Positions 43,362-52,379 of a stretch of DNA of 64,000 bases are shown here, piece by piece. Within the stretch, counting starts at the first letter, position 1. Every line of letters begins with the position of its first letter. The notes beneath the pieces are model-generated. The model was not told the origin of the DNA and did no database searches. It saw only the letters and a list, made by a program, of their open reading frames with translations. The stretch lies in assembly GCA_965205905.1 (NCBI GenBank), contig CBDBHZ010000005.1, positions 1-64,000 of the forward strand, read 5' to 3'. This stretch comes from JAHZMA01 sp965205905 (GTDB taxonomy: Bacteria > Pseudomonadota > Alphaproteobacteria > JABAAW01 > JAHZMA01). Made by a program: the position numbers and the translations under genes.

Positions 43362-43406
43362 GGCAAGGTGAGCGCGCCACAGGTTCAAGCGCGAGCCTTG
43401 CTAATT
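43362..43406. repeat. 45-bp repeat, second copy
   Basis: Same 45-bp sequence (one mismatch) as the insertion that breaks the integrase at 13466-13510. This copy abuts and supplies the stop codon of the minus-strand lipase-like gene. Confidence 0.85.
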
Positions 43407-44273
43407 CTTTTGCAAAGCAGTATGGTCGAAATTACCACTTTGCAAAAATGCGATAATTTGCTGATGCACGTCATCTTGTTCGGTCAGGTTTGTGTGCTGA
43501 TGCGGGAAGATGATAAAATCATTCATGCCCTCAATCATCGCGCTTTCTAGCGATACCCTACCATCATCAATACCGGGTTCAGCCAACGCGTAAATACGGT
43601 CTTTCAGCGTATTATGCCCCGTGCCCGCAATCACCCCCAAATAATAACCCGAAGCATCAGGCAGGGTGGTATGAAACGCATTATCGCCCACATGCAGATA
43701 GCGTATGGTCTCACCATAAATCGAATAATATTTATCGGCTGGCATGGTGTATTTTGCCAGATTGGCAAGCTTGCTGCCCTTATTCGGTGTGCCAAGCATC
43801 ACCACATAGCCCAATTCGGGGATGGTATTGTTAGCAAGGTGATAGCGAATGATAAGCCCACCCGTAGAATGCCCGATAAGGTGAATGCGCTGAATATCAT
43901 CAATCGACCGACATATTTGCAAACCTTCGGTGAACACATTATCGCTGATAGGTTCTAGCTTACCGCCAGTTTTCCAAGCAATATTCGCCACAAAATAGCC
44001 ATTATGGTTGAGGCTTTCCTCAATCAAGGCAACAGATTCAGGGGTGGCGGTAATGCCATGAATCAGAATGATGCATTGTTGCGCCGTTGGCAAAGTTGGC
44101 AATATCCGCTTATTATTTTGTTGCCCACTATCTTGGGCGGTATTCTGTTGCCCACTATCTTGCGCGTTATTTTGCGCCTGTATGGAGGCAGGGGATAGCA
44201 TCAGCAACAAAAATAATACGCGAAGAAGCCGTGCTTTATCAAAACTACCCAAATTCTTTATGATTGGAATCAT
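43401..44273 (-). CDS. Secreted lipase/esterase-like alpha/beta hydrolase
   Basis: 290 residues. Signal peptide RVLFLLLMLSPASIQAQ, then a Gln/Asn/Ser-rich tandem (NNAQDSGQQNTAQDSGQQN) and an alpha/beta hydrolase core: oxyanion region ILIHGITATPESV, nucleophile elbow GHSTGGL, DDGRVS, and a late histidine (FPHQHTNLTEQDDVH). This is the pattern of small lipases of the LipA/EstA type. It shares the VSLxS...DDGRVS layout with the upstream gene, so the two are tandem paralogs; its ATG overlaps the upstream stop (ATGA at 44270-44273). The last residues are encoded by a 45-bp repeat. Confidence 0.82.
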   Translation of the reverse strand: MIPIIKNLGSFDKARLLRVLFLLLMLSPASIQAQNNAQDSGQQNTAQDSGQQNNKRILPTLPTAQQCIILIHGITATPESVALIEESLNHNGYFVANIAWKTGGKLEPISDNVFTEGLQICRSIDDIQRIHLIGHSTGGLIIRYHLANNTIPELGYVVMLGTPNKGSKLANLAKYTMPADKYYSIYGETIRYLHVGDNAFHTTLPDASGYYLGVIAGTGHNTLKDRIYALAEPGIDDGRVSLESAMIEGMNDFIIFPHQHTNLTEQDDVHQQIIAFLQSGNFDHTALQKN

Positions 44274-45070
44274 TGCACTGCAAACTTACCATTCAATAAG
44301 AAATGCAGCACTTGTTCGTGAACATCGTTAGCATAGATAATATCGTGATGCGAATATGGCACGGTGATATGGTGCTTTACCCCTTGTAGCCTTGTGCTTT
44401 GAAGCGATACCCTACCATCATCTACGCCCTTAATAAACATCGAAAAAATGTAGTCATTTCTGGTTGATTTACCCGAACCCGCAATAATGCCAGTGGCGCT
44501 AACGCCCACAATAGGAATATTATTGACAAAATATTCCTTGCCTTGCCCTAATTCTACAAAGGCAACACCGTATTTTTCGATGGCTTTTTCTTCATTGCGT
44601 CCCAAAAAATTAACAATGCGCGTGCCTTTGTTAGGCGGCGCAATCAGCACGATTCTGCCAATATTATTCACTTTGCTTTTGCTGATATATTGACGGACAA
44701 GAATAGCACCTAACGAATGCCCTACCAAATGAATTTTGCTAGCATCAATCAGTTGGCATAAACCGACCCCATTTTCTACCGCCTCCGCCAAATATTCAAT
44801 TTTGGCAGCTTTGGAATCATAAACAATATTTTGAACCTGAAAGCCCTCATTCGCAACATAGTTGGCAATATATTGCATGCTCTCTGCGCGTTGCGCTAAA
44901 CCATGTAAAAAAACAACACATTCAGTTTCTATGCCTGTCGGCTCATCATCGGGGTTAACAATATTGGTATCTTGTGCAAACGCAGATGGGACTATCATGC
45001 TGAATACCAATGTGAAAAATAAGATGTTACAAATATGTCTCATTAAATTTTTTTGGGATATATATGTCAT
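44270..45070 (-). CDS. Secreted lipase/esterase-like alpha/beta hydrolase (paralog)
   Basis: 266 residues from ATG 45070 with AGGAAAG upstream (ATG 45042 also possible). Signal CNILFFTLVFSMIVPSAFA, then the hydrolase core: CVVFLHGLAQRAESMQYIANY, GHSLGAI nucleophile elbow, PPNKGTRIV, KGVDDGRVSLQSTRL and the C-terminal YSHHDIIYANDVHEQVL with the probable catalytic histidine. Same organisation and C-terminal pattern (DVHEQVLHFLLNGKF versus DVHQQIIAFLQSGNF) as the downstream gene, indicating tandem duplication and divergence. Periplasmic or secreted lipid ester hydrolase is the likely role. Confidence 0.82.
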   Translation of the reverse strand: MTYISQKNLMRHICNILFFTLVFSMIVPSAFAQDTNIVNPDDEPTGIETECVVFLHGLAQRAESMQYIANYVANEGFQVQNIVYDSKAAKIEYLAEAVENGVGLCQLIDASKIHLVGHSLGAILVRQYISKSKVNNIGRIVLIAPPNKGTRIVNFLGRNEEKAIEKYGVAFVELGQGKEYFVNNIPIVGVSATGIIAGSGKSTRNDYIFSMFIKGVDDGRVSLQSTRLQGVKHHITVPYSHHDIIYANDVHEQVLHFLLNGKFAVQ

Positions 45071-45222
45071 GGTTATACTCAACTTTCCTCTGTTAAAAAA
45101 CGCATCGTGAATTCTGATTAAAGCAACAAACATGCTAAATTTTTTTGTTAATTTTGTCAAGTGCAAAAAATATGATAAATATGACTTGCTTTTTGTTAAA
45201 GATTGTTTTAGATGGTTATATT

Positions 45223-46014
45223 ATGGTTGATGTAACAACAAAAAATATAGAATTTGCAGGGTCGTTGGGCTATAAAATGGCAGCAAAGATTGAATTGCCT
45301 GATTGCGTGCCGATTGCCTATGCGCTGTTTGCGCCATGCTTCACGTGTGGCAAAGATATTGTAACGGCAAAAAGAATATGTCAAAGATTGGCACGGCGCG
45401 GGATTGCGGCCATGCGGATTGATTTTACGGGCATCGGTAAGAGCGAGGGCGGGTTTGAAGAAACCACCTTCACCAGCAATGTCAACGATATTATTACAGC
45501 CGCTGAATATATGGCAGAACATCACCAAAAGCCTGAGATTCTAATAGGGCACTCATTGGGTGGCACGGCAATGTTGGCTGCGGCAGGCAAGATTGATGAA
45601 GGCAAATGTGTGATTACCATCGGCTCACCGTTTGACCCTGCCCATGTTGCGCATCATTTCAGCGATGATATTCCGCGCCTTAAAAAAGAGGGTATCGGTG
45701 AGGTGAAAATCATGGGGCGGCCGCATCAGGTGAGTTACGAATTTATCGAAGATTTGCACCGTCAAGACCAAGCCGATAAAATCAAAAAATTGCATAAGCC
45801 TTTATTGGTAATGCATGCACCGCTTGATGATTTTGTGGGCGTTGAAAATGCCGAACAAATATTCAGCCATGCACGGCATCCGCGCAGCTATATCTCGCTT
45901 GATAAATCTGACCATTTGCTGATGAATAACCCGAATGATGCCTATTATGCCGCCGATATGATTGCCTATTGGTCGGAATATTATATCGAGATGGGCGTGA
46001 GACCGCTTTCGTAA
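45223..46014 (+). CDS. Cytoplasmic alpha/beta hydrolase (OsmC-associated type)
   Basis: 263 residues from ATG 45223, the first start inside the conserved part (ATG 45151 would add a hydrophobic stretch). Core motifs: FAPCFTCGKDIVTAKRICQ, RIDFTGIGKSEG, nucleophile elbow IGHSLGGTA, HAPLDDFVGVENA with the acid, and LDKSDHLL with the histidine. The C-F-T-C-x-K-D block is typical of the alpha/beta hydrolases that are fused to OsmC in other bacteria; no OsmC domain follows here. It runs toward yggS, ending 4 bp from it. Confidence 0.85.
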   Translation: MVDVTTKNIEFAGSLGYKMAAKIELPDCVPIAYALFAPCFTCGKDIVTAKRICQRLARRGIAAMRIDFTGIGKSEGGFEETTFTSNVNDIITAAEYMAEHHQKPEILIGHSLGGTAMLAAAGKIDEGKCVITIGSPFDPAHVAHHFSDDIPRLKKEGIGEVKIMGRPHQVSYEFIEDLHRQDQADKIKKLHKPLLVMHAPLDDFVGVENAEQIFSHARHPRSYISLDKSDHLLMNNPNDAYYAADMIAYWSEYYIEMGVRPLS

Positions 46015-46018
46015 ACAA

Positions 46019-46699
46019 TTATCTTTGCCCAAACAATGCAGACCCGACTCTGATATAGCTTGCGCCAAACCTGATGGCGGTTTCAAAATCATTGCTCATC
46101 CCCATGCTTAAACTCGGTAAATCATGTTGCTTCGCCAGCTGATACAGATGCGCGAAATAAGGGCTAGGGTCGTGTTGCAAATGCGGGATACACATCAGCC
46201 CAACCACATTCATTTGATATGTTTGCTTTGCCGATGTGATAAAATCAGCTAAATCTTTTACCGCAACCCCAGATTTTTGTGGCTCATCAGAAATATTGAC
46301 TTGAATCAGCAATGGCAAATCGCGGTTTTGACTGTGCATGGCGTTTTTCAGCGGTTCTAATAATTGCGGACGGTCAACCGAATGAATCACATCAAATAAA
46401 GCCACCGCTTGTTTTATCTTATTGCGCTGTAATGGCCCGATAAGATGTAAAATGCAATCAGGATAATCTTGTTTGAGTGTTGTCCATTTCTGTACCGCCT
46501 CTTGCACGCGGTTTTCACCAAAATTTCTCACCCCTGCCTCAAGAAACGGGATAATGGCGGGGGCATCAAATGTTTTGCTAACGGCGATTAATGTTATATC
46601 GTCTTGCACCAGATTGGGGGCGGTGATATTGCGCGCTGCGGTGATTTTTTGGTTAAGCATATCAAGCCTATATTGGCTCTGATTAATGGTATCATTCAT
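46019..46699 (-). CDS. yggS: YggS/PLPBP family pyridoxal-phosphate-binding protein
   Basis: 226 residues, a single alanine-racemase-like TIM barrel. PLP lysine in TLIAVSKTFDAPAI, then VRNFGENRVQEAVQKW, LHLIGPLQRNK, SVDRP, VGLMCIPHL and the C-terminal SMGMSNDFETAIRFG and IRVGSALFG phosphate-binding parts. It is involved in PLP homeostasis and has no known catalytic turnover. Start ATG 46699 with AAAGGAGAC. It is usually near cell division or proC genes, but not here. Confidence 0.93.
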   Translation of the reverse strand: MNDTINQSQYRLDMLNQKITAARNITAPNLVQDDITLIAVSKTFDAPAIIPFLEAGVRNFGENRVQEAVQKWTTLKQDYPDCILHLIGPLQRNKIKQAVALFDVIHSVDRPQLLEPLKNAMHSQNRDLPLLIQVNISDEPQKSGVAVKDLADFITSAKQTYQMNVVGLMCIPHLQHDPSPYFAHLYQLAKQHDLPSLSMGMSNDFETAIRFGASYIRVGSALFGQR

Positions 46700-46842
46700 T
46701 GTAGTGTCTCCTTTATTGATAATTTATCGTATAAAACCGTATAAAACAAGGTTAAGTTTATAGACAAGTGGGTAAGATAGATTTATAGTGCCAATTAATT
46801 ATGTTCATTTAATGAAGATTGCTTTTTTAGGAGTGTGATAAA

Positions 46843-47991
46843 ATGGCATCACGGCGTGAATTATTACAAATTGGTGCAGGGCTTGCACTGGGTGGCGGTT
46901 TAGGTGCAGGCGGTGTTTTACTATCGGCTGGTGGTTTAGGCGGTGGGCGCGGTGCAGGCGGTAAATCGCCACAACGCGTGCTTCGTATTTATACCGATTG
47001 GCGGCTGAATTTTCCGGGGATTGGTGAAGAGCTTGCCACTTTGCAAACGCAGTTGGCGCGTGCCAGTGGTAATCAGCTTATCATTCAATATATTGAACGT
47101 GGTGATTTATCGGATGATGCTATCATTAAGAATATCGATAATGGTAAGGCGGATGGTATTTATTCACTGCCTAATTTTTGGCAAAAACAAATTCCTGCGA
47201 ATCTGCTTTTTTCGGCACAGCCTTTTGGTCCCACTCTTGATGAATTTTATAAATGGCTGATAGGTGGTGAGGGACAGAAATTATGGCAAAATTTACATCG
47301 CCCTATTAAGATTATGCCGCTTGCGGTCAGCGCCTCAGTCGGGCATATGGGGGGCTGGTTTATTGATGAAATTTTATCGTTAAGTGATTTGAAAGATAGG
47401 CCGATTGCGGCACAAGGCTTGCCCGCTATGCTGTATCGCGCCGCTGGTGCGAAAGTGTATTCTTATCGCGATGCTGATATTTATCAAAAATTGCAAGATG
47501 GCTCGGTGGAGGGCGCGATTGTGAGCGACCCGCTTTATGAGGAGGCGTTGGGGCTTTATAAAGTTGCGCCGCGTTATTTCAGTCCGGGCTTTCAGGCGCC
47601 CGTGCAGATTTATCAGCTATCATTGAATTTGAAACGGTGGCAGGGATTATCTATCAGCGACCGCGAGCTGATTCATAATGTGGTGAATCGGCGGCTTTAC
47701 GATTCGGTGCTGCTGCGCGAAATAGGAAACCAGCAAGCGATTCGGCGGTTGGTGCGTGAGCATAATGTGCAGCTGCGTGAGTTTAACGATGATACGCTTG
47801 AGCGAATGGTGGTGTTGTGGAAAGATTTGGTAGCAAAATTAAGCAAAGAAGATAAGAAGTTTGCTCAAATTTATCAATCGATGCGCGAATCGGTGTTGGT
47901 GCAAAGAAACTGGAATGCGCTTGGCAGTAGCGGTTATCAATCATTGCGGCAAAAATTATTCTTTAACGAGCGCGCCCCTTATAAATATTGA
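46843..47991 (+). CDS. TRAP-type (DctP-like) substrate-binding protein
   Basis: 382 residues, ATG at 46843 with AGGAGTG upstream. The N-terminus SRRELLQIGAGLALGGGLGAGG is a Tat-like twin-arginine signal. The mature part has the DctP order of elements, including PFGPTLDEFYKWL, LAVSASVGHMGGWF, KDRPIAAQGLPAMLYRAAGAKVYSY, the conserved YQKLQDGSVEGAIVSDPL and the QIYQLSLNLKRWQGLSISDRELI segment. It should bind an organic acid in the periplasm. No TRAP membrane genes are adjacent, so it is an orphan; the TRAP permease at 53451 is of the TAXI type and would not be its usual partner. Confidence 0.75.
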   Translation: MASRRELLQIGAGLALGGGLGAGGVLLSAGGLGGGRGAGGKSPQRVLRIYTDWRLNFPGIGEELATLQTQLARASGNQLIIQYIERGDLSDDAIIKNIDNGKADGIYSLPNFWQKQIPANLLFSAQPFGPTLDEFYKWLIGGEGQKLWQNLHRPIKIMPLAVSASVGHMGGWFIDEILSLSDLKDRPIAAQGLPAMLYRAAGAKVYSYRDADIYQKLQDGSVEGAIVSDPLYEEALGLYKVAPRYFSPGFQAPVQIYQLSLNLKRWQGLSISDRELIHNVVNRRLYDSVLLREIGNQQAIRRLVREHNVQLREFNDDTLERMVVLWKDLVAKLSKEDKKFAQIYQSMRESVLVQRNWNALGSSGYQSLRQKLFFNERAPYKY

Positions 47992-48643
47992 TATTTTGTG
48001 TGCGCCATTAATATTGGCGGATAATTCTTCTGGATAAGCTGATTCTGTACTTGCAACTGATTCTATATATTAAATGACAAAAGTTTGGCGATTTTTTGAT
48101 ATTGCGCTTTTGCAAGAATCTCTTTTTCTATTAATCATGGCGATAAAATTCGTCATTACTATTTTCGCGATAGGGTTTCACGGATTGCAACACAATTATA
48201 AGTCGTTTTGAAGCATTTCACTCATTTCAATGATTCGGTTGTTTTTCAAATAGATAGCGAATTTATATTGCTTATAATGTTAAACCTTACGGTAATAATT
48301 ATTTTCCAACCATCAAAATAAATTAAAAAAACTTAATAAAAACAAATACTTATCAAGGTAGTTAACATTTTATAAAAAAACACAAACTTTTATGTCGGTT
48401 TTTCGTGTCAAGATTTTTATTTGAAAAAAATTAAAATATCTTGCTTGCACTCTGTTTGATTTTTTGACAACATAGCCTTGAAAAAAATATTTCATACATC
48501 TAACACAGCCAGTGTTTTACGGCTGAAAGGGGTAACTTTATTAAAGTGCGTCATCCCTTTCACTTTGTCAAAATAAAATTGGTTGTATTAATTGCAAATG
48601 GCTGAAGTAACAACAATAAATTGAGATAGGGGTAGCTATTATC
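47992..48643. other. AT-rich region upstream of dnaA
   Basis: 652 bp without genes. I find no convincing cluster of DnaA boxes, so an origin is not claimed. Visible are a TTGACA near 48466, an inverted repeat CAGCC/GGCTG (48506-48525) and a strong hairpin TGAAAGGG/CCCTTTCA (48524-48562) with inner ACTTTA/TAAAGT. The hairpin lies in the probable dnaA 5' leader and may regulate it. Confidence 0.5.
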
Positions 48644-49999
48644 ATGAGTTCGCAACGTGTTGAGCAACAATGGACAAGAATAAGAGCAATTGTTCGTGGT
48701 GAAGTAGGCGAGAGTGCTTTTAATCAATGGTTGAAAGTGTTGACATTAGAAGGGCAGAATCAGAATGCGGTATCACTGGTTGCGCCTAATAGCACGATTG
48801 AAAAATGGGTGAAGAAAAATTACCTCACCCGCATTCAACGGATATGGTATTCGCTCAACCCATCAATAGAACAGGTTTTATTAAGCGCGGCCGAAGAAAT
48901 TGAACGCCCGAAAACGCCCCATATGGGCTATGCTGGCATTACGCCCAACCGCATCATGCAAAACGAGGTCAAGCAATTTTCAACCAATCTCAATAAGGAT
49001 TTCACCTTTGATAGTTTTGTTACGGGCGATACCAATTCGTTTGCGCGTGAAGTGGCGTGGAAATTCTCGGATTCATGGGAAAAATCGCTGAATCAGCTGT
49101 TTATCTATGGCGGTGTCGGCATGGGCAAAACGCATCTGTTGCACGCTATTGCCCAACATACGCTGGTGCGTAACCCGAATTTTCATGTGGTGTTTCTATC
49201 GGTTGAAAAATTCATGCAACATTATGTGCGTGCGGTGCGCGAAAAAGATACCACCACTTTTAAGGATTTTTATCATTCGGTGGATTTATTACTGCTTGAT
49301 GATATTCATTTCATTGCGGGGCGTGATGGCACACAGCGCGAATTGTTACAGATTTTCAACTTATTGGCAGAAGAAAATAAGCGGATTGCGGTTTCTGCCG
49401 ACCGTGCGCCTGCCGAGATTGATGGCTTAAGCGTTGCGTTGCAATCAAGGCTTTCGGGCGGTTTGGTAACGGGGATTGACCAGACTGATTTTGACTTGCG
49501 AATGTCAATTTTACGGGCGAAATTAGAGGGTAAAAAATATAATTTCCCTGAGGAGATTTTAGAGTTTTTGGCTGAAAAAATCACCAGCAATGTCCGCGAA
49601 TTAGAGGGCGCACTTAATCGGCTGATGGTGCATTGCGATATTAGCAATAGCGATGCGACTTTGGTGCGTGCCAAAGAATTATTGCATGATTTGCTGAAAA
49701 GCAATAAGCGGCGCATCACGATTGATGATATTCAAAAGCAAGTGGCAGACCATTACGCGATTCAAACCGCAGAAATGGCATCGGCACGGCGTTCACGGGT
49801 GGTTGCCCGTCCAAGACAGGTGGCGATGTATCTGGCGAAACAGCTCACCAATCGCTCATTACCAGAAATTGGCAGAAAATTCGGTGGCCGCGACCATACA
49901 ACGGTGATGCACGCTACCAAGAAAGTTGAAGAATTGATGAAGACTGATTCATCACTGGAAAAAGATGTGCAACTATTATGGCGGCTGTTGAATAATTGA
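48644..49999 (+). CDS. dnaA: Chromosomal replication initiator protein DnaA
   Basis: 451 residues. Domain I is at the N-terminus (WTRIRAIVRGEVGESAFNQW). The AAA+ domain III has Walker A YGGVGMGKTHLLHA near 155, Walker B LLLLDDIHFI near 220, and sensor SADRAP. Domain IV ends with the DnaA signature GRDHTTVMHATKKVEEL near 413-430. It binds TTATNCACA boxes to open oriC. It stands alone, without dnaN or recF. A CTAG palindrome and other repeats begin 4 bp after its stop. Confidence 0.97.
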   Translation: MSSQRVEQQWTRIRAIVRGEVGESAFNQWLKVLTLEGQNQNAVSLVAPNSTIEKWVKKNYLTRIQRIWYSLNPSIEQVLLSAAEEIERPKTPHMGYAGITPNRIMQNEVKQFSTNLNKDFTFDSFVTGDTNSFAREVAWKFSDSWEKSLNQLFIYGGVGMGKTHLLHAIAQHTLVRNPNFHVVFLSVEKFMQHYVRAVREKDTTTFKDFYHSVDLLLLDDIHFIAGRDGTQRELLQIFNLLAEENKRIAVSADRAPAEIDGLSVALQSRLSGGLVTGIDQTDFDLRMSILRAKLEGKKYNFPEEILEFLAEKITSNVRELEGALNRLMVHCDISNSDATLVRAKELLHDLLKSNKRRITIDDIQKQVADHYAIQTAEMASARRSRVVARPRQVAMYLAKQLTNRSLPEIGRKFGGRDHTTVMHATKKVEELMKTDSSLEKDVQLLWRLLNN

Positions 50000-50002
50000 T
50001 GC

Positions 50003-50282
50003 GTTAGTATACGCTAGAATTACCACCATCCTCCCTCGTATTGAGTAACAGCAACCCACTCCTCCGATAGTATTGAGTATCTAGCAACACGCGACTCCGC
50101 CAGTATTTAGCACAGCGGGGGGTTGTTAAGGGGGGCAAGTGGCAAGAGGCGTCTGCTTGGCAAATTGTCCAACGGACAAAAATTTGACAAGCGCGCATCG
50201 AGAAGCCACATCGCGCCCACCTTAAATCATAAAACGACTCCGCAAAGCCCCCCATATATAATGTGATGAGACACGCTAGATG
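50003..50282. repeat. Repeat cluster after dnaA, G-rich element copy 6
   Basis: GCGTTAGTATACGC palindrome with TAGAATTAC, three GTATTGAGTA-type units, then GCGGGGGGTTGTTAAGGGGG, a core with TTGTCCAACGGACAA hairpin and GGCAAGAGGCGTCTGCTTGG, and the right end ATAAAACGACTCCGCAAAGC followed by CCCCCATATATAATG. The core is nearly identical to that of copy 9 (59480-59580). Confidence 0.75.
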
Positions 50283-50332
50283 CTGATATTGACGAATCTT
50301 AAAATACGCACCGCCCTTGTGTTACGCACCGC

Positions 50333-50390
50333 CGTCATTCTGACCCGTCACCCCTGCGGAGGCAGGGGCTGAATCCAGTGTCGTTTTGCG
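50333..50390. repeat. ATTC...GAAT hairpin related to the ends of the MITE-like element
   Basis: CCGTCATTCTGACCCGTC then CCCCTGCGGAGGCAGGGG then CTGAATCCAGTGTCG. It has the same outer CGTCATTC/GAATCCAG pairing as the termini of the 240-bp element but its own inner stem, so it is a solo member of that repeat family. Confidence 0.65.
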
Positions 50391-50420
50391 AGGGAGAGAG
50401 TGGTATATGTGAGGGTAGCG

Positions 50421-50834
50421 TTATTCACACCACCCCCTCTTATCCCCATATAATACCGCATGATTATTTTTGAGTAGTAACTCTGATATATTGCCATGCG
50501 TATCGTGATAAATATACGCTAACACGCGCCCGAAGCTATCGAATTTATGTTTGACATGCAATGTTATTTCGCTTTTGGGTGGCAGTAATTCTTGCAAATA
50601 GAGTTTCGCCTGTTTCGCGCGTTGTTTTTCTGCTAGGCATTTGCCGTTTAATTCAGGCGTGTCGATATCCGCCAGACGCACTTTATAAACCGCTTCTAAT
50701 TGCGGGAAGATGAATATACGTGCCTCTATCGTATCGCCATCAATCACGCGGATAATTTCGGCGCGGTAAGTGCCTGTAAAAGCAACAGCATCAAATCCGC
50801 ATAATAATAGCAACAGTAAACAATATCGGTGCAT
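50421..50834 (-). CDS. Secreted thermonuclease-like (SNase) protein
   Basis: 137 residues from ATG 50834, chosen because the signal peptide YCLLLLLLCGFDAVAFT starts there. SNase fold: AEIIRVIDGDTIEARI with the calcium-binding aspartates, VRLADIDTPEL with the catalytic arginine and Asp, and DSFGRVLAYIY with the second arginine. Expected to be a calcium-dependent, heat-stable nuclease of the periplasm or exterior. It stands alone between repeat clusters. The 50835-51147 stretch upstream holds no recognised gene. Confidence 0.88.
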   Translation of the reverse strand: MHRYCLLLLLLCGFDAVAFTGTYRAEIIRVIDGDTIEARIFIFPQLEAVYKVRLADIDTPELNGKCLAEKQRAKQAKLYLQELLPPKSEITLHVKHKFDSFGRVLAYIYHDTHGNISELLLKNNHAVLYGDKRGWCE

Positions 50835-51147
50835 GAATATCCCCTTAACGTTAAGCCCAAGAGAGTCTTGGGCGAACCGGGGATACAAAAACTGTGTAGA
50901 AACAGCTCGATATTTTTTGGTGTTGCAATACGAAATTACAACACTTGGACATAAATATCGTCCCCGATTCAAAGTGAACCGAGAACAGCGAAAACACAAA
51001 GCTGACCATAGCATACAGACAAACTCTGTGTTTTCTATTGATGGATAATCCATCATTCTACATGGGTTTTGTAACCCGATTGCCTATGTTATTTATTCAC
51101 ACAAGGCAGGGTTAGAGTAGCATTTTTGGAGGTGTTTTGCAATAATA

Positions 51148-51475
51148 ATATGGGGGCAATCGAGCGAGACTTGGTTTGAAAATATATTTTCAAGCCTTAG
51201 TCGATGCGGATTGCCTATTCTGACTCGTATAGTATCAAGGGGGGGGCTCATTATAATATGGGGGCTTTGCGAGTTGGTTTATCTATCAAGGGGGGTGCGG
51301 AGATTCTCATTAATATTTAAGGGGGCGCGAATTCGCTTCTCGGGCGTGAGGGCGGAGCCCACGCCCTTGCGAATGCCCCCTTGATAATCCCCGCTGTGCC
51401 TAATACTGGCATCGAGGATACCTTAATAATCCCCCCGCCACTTTCGGTTTGCCCTTGTACCAATGGCGGGCAAAC
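51148..51475. repeat. Nested G-rich palindromic elements, copy 7
   Basis: Three overlapping units: an incomplete one with GGTTTGAAAATATATTTTCA and GGATTGCCTATTCTGACTC (the core of copy 5, inverted), a short GGGGGCTTTGCGAGTTGG unit, and one with the core hairpin GGGCGTGAGGG/CCCACGCCC ending in CCCCCTTGATAATCCCC. Insertion of elements into one another is the simplest reading. The right end abuts the stop codon of the aldolase gene. Confidence 0.7.
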
Positions 51476-51476
51476 C

Positions 51477-52244
51477 TCACCCCTTATAATCAGGCTCTTC
51501 ACGGTCTAGAATTTGTTTTAATTCGCTGAAATGGCGTGTCGCTTGGTCGCTATATTCGCTCTCTAATTCATGGGCAACTTTTTCAGCCACCTCGTCTGAT
51601 AATAACCGCAATTTTGCTTGCGTCCATAAGGCTTTGATATAGGTTTCAGCTGCCCGTTCAAAAAAATACATGCGGTTAAACGTTTGCGCCACATTATCGC
51701 CTAGCACTAAAATACCATGATTGCCCATCACCATCACCTGAATTTTCGGGTCTTGCAACATATTGGCACAGCGCGTGCCTTCATCGGTGAATGCCATGCC
51801 ACCAAAGCAATCATCAACAATATGACGGTTAAAGAAAATCGCGCTATTTTGGTCAATCGGCGGCAGGGTGCTATCAGCAAGCGATGCCAGCACAGTGGCA
51901 TAAATAGAATGGACATGCATCATACATTTGATATGCGGACATTGCCGATGCACCGCGCCATGCAAGCCCCATGCGCTTTTATCAGGCGCATCAGGCTGAT
52001 TAAGAGTATCAGTATCATCAGCATTTAGCAGTAACATATCACTGGCTTTCACATTAGAAAAATGCCGTTGATTGGGGTTCATCAAGAATGTTTTGCCATC
52101 ATCGCTGACGGCGAGCGAGAAATGATTGCTGACCGCTTCGTGCATGTTTAGGCGCACAGTCCAGCGCAGGCTTGCCGCCAAATCCACACGCTCTTGATAG
52201 AAAGCCTGTTTTTCATTATCATCAGAAATATTATGTAATTGCAT
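51477..52244 (-). CDS. Class II aldolase/adducin family protein
   Basis: 255 residues, complete family domain. AVSNHFSLAVSDDGKTFLMN near the N-terminus is the conserved substrate loop, CMMHVHSIYATVLASL has two zinc-ligand histidines, and MVMGNHGILVLGDNV the third. It is a metal-dependent aldolase or epimerase relative; many homologs act on sugar or carboxylic acid phosphates, and the substrate here is unknown. ATG at 52244. It is divergent from the TAXI transporter operon, whose gene starts 135 bp away, and the two may be related in substrate. Confidence 0.85.
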   Translation of the reverse strand: MQLHNISDDNEKQAFYQERVDLAASLRWTVRLNMHEAVSNHFSLAVSDDGKTFLMNPNQRHFSNVKASDMLLLNADDTDTLNQPDAPDKSAWGLHGAVHRQCPHIKCMMHVHSIYATVLASLADSTLPPIDQNSAIFFNRHIVDDCFGGMAFTDEGTRCANMLQDPKIQVMVMGNHGILVLGDNVAQTFNRMYFFERAAETYIKALWTQAKLRLLSDEVAEKVAHELESEYSDQATRHFSELKQILDREEPDYKG

Positions 52245-52379
52245 GATATTACCCCTTATATTATGTATAAGCCTATAATAACATGAAAATTGGTATTTGC
52301 AAAATGATTCTAAATCGGTTATAACAGGAATACATCATTGATAAGATGATGAAAGTAATCATTAAGAGAAGGTAACAAA

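Noticed and set aside
47992..48643. Replication origin upstream of dnaA
   Set aside because: No cluster of TTATNCACA-type boxes was found; in many alphaproteobacteria oriC is not next to dnaA.
50770..51048. 92-residue plus-strand reading frame opposite the thermonuclease start
   Set aside because: It overlaps the signal peptide and promoter of the thermonuclease gene and has no family resemblance.
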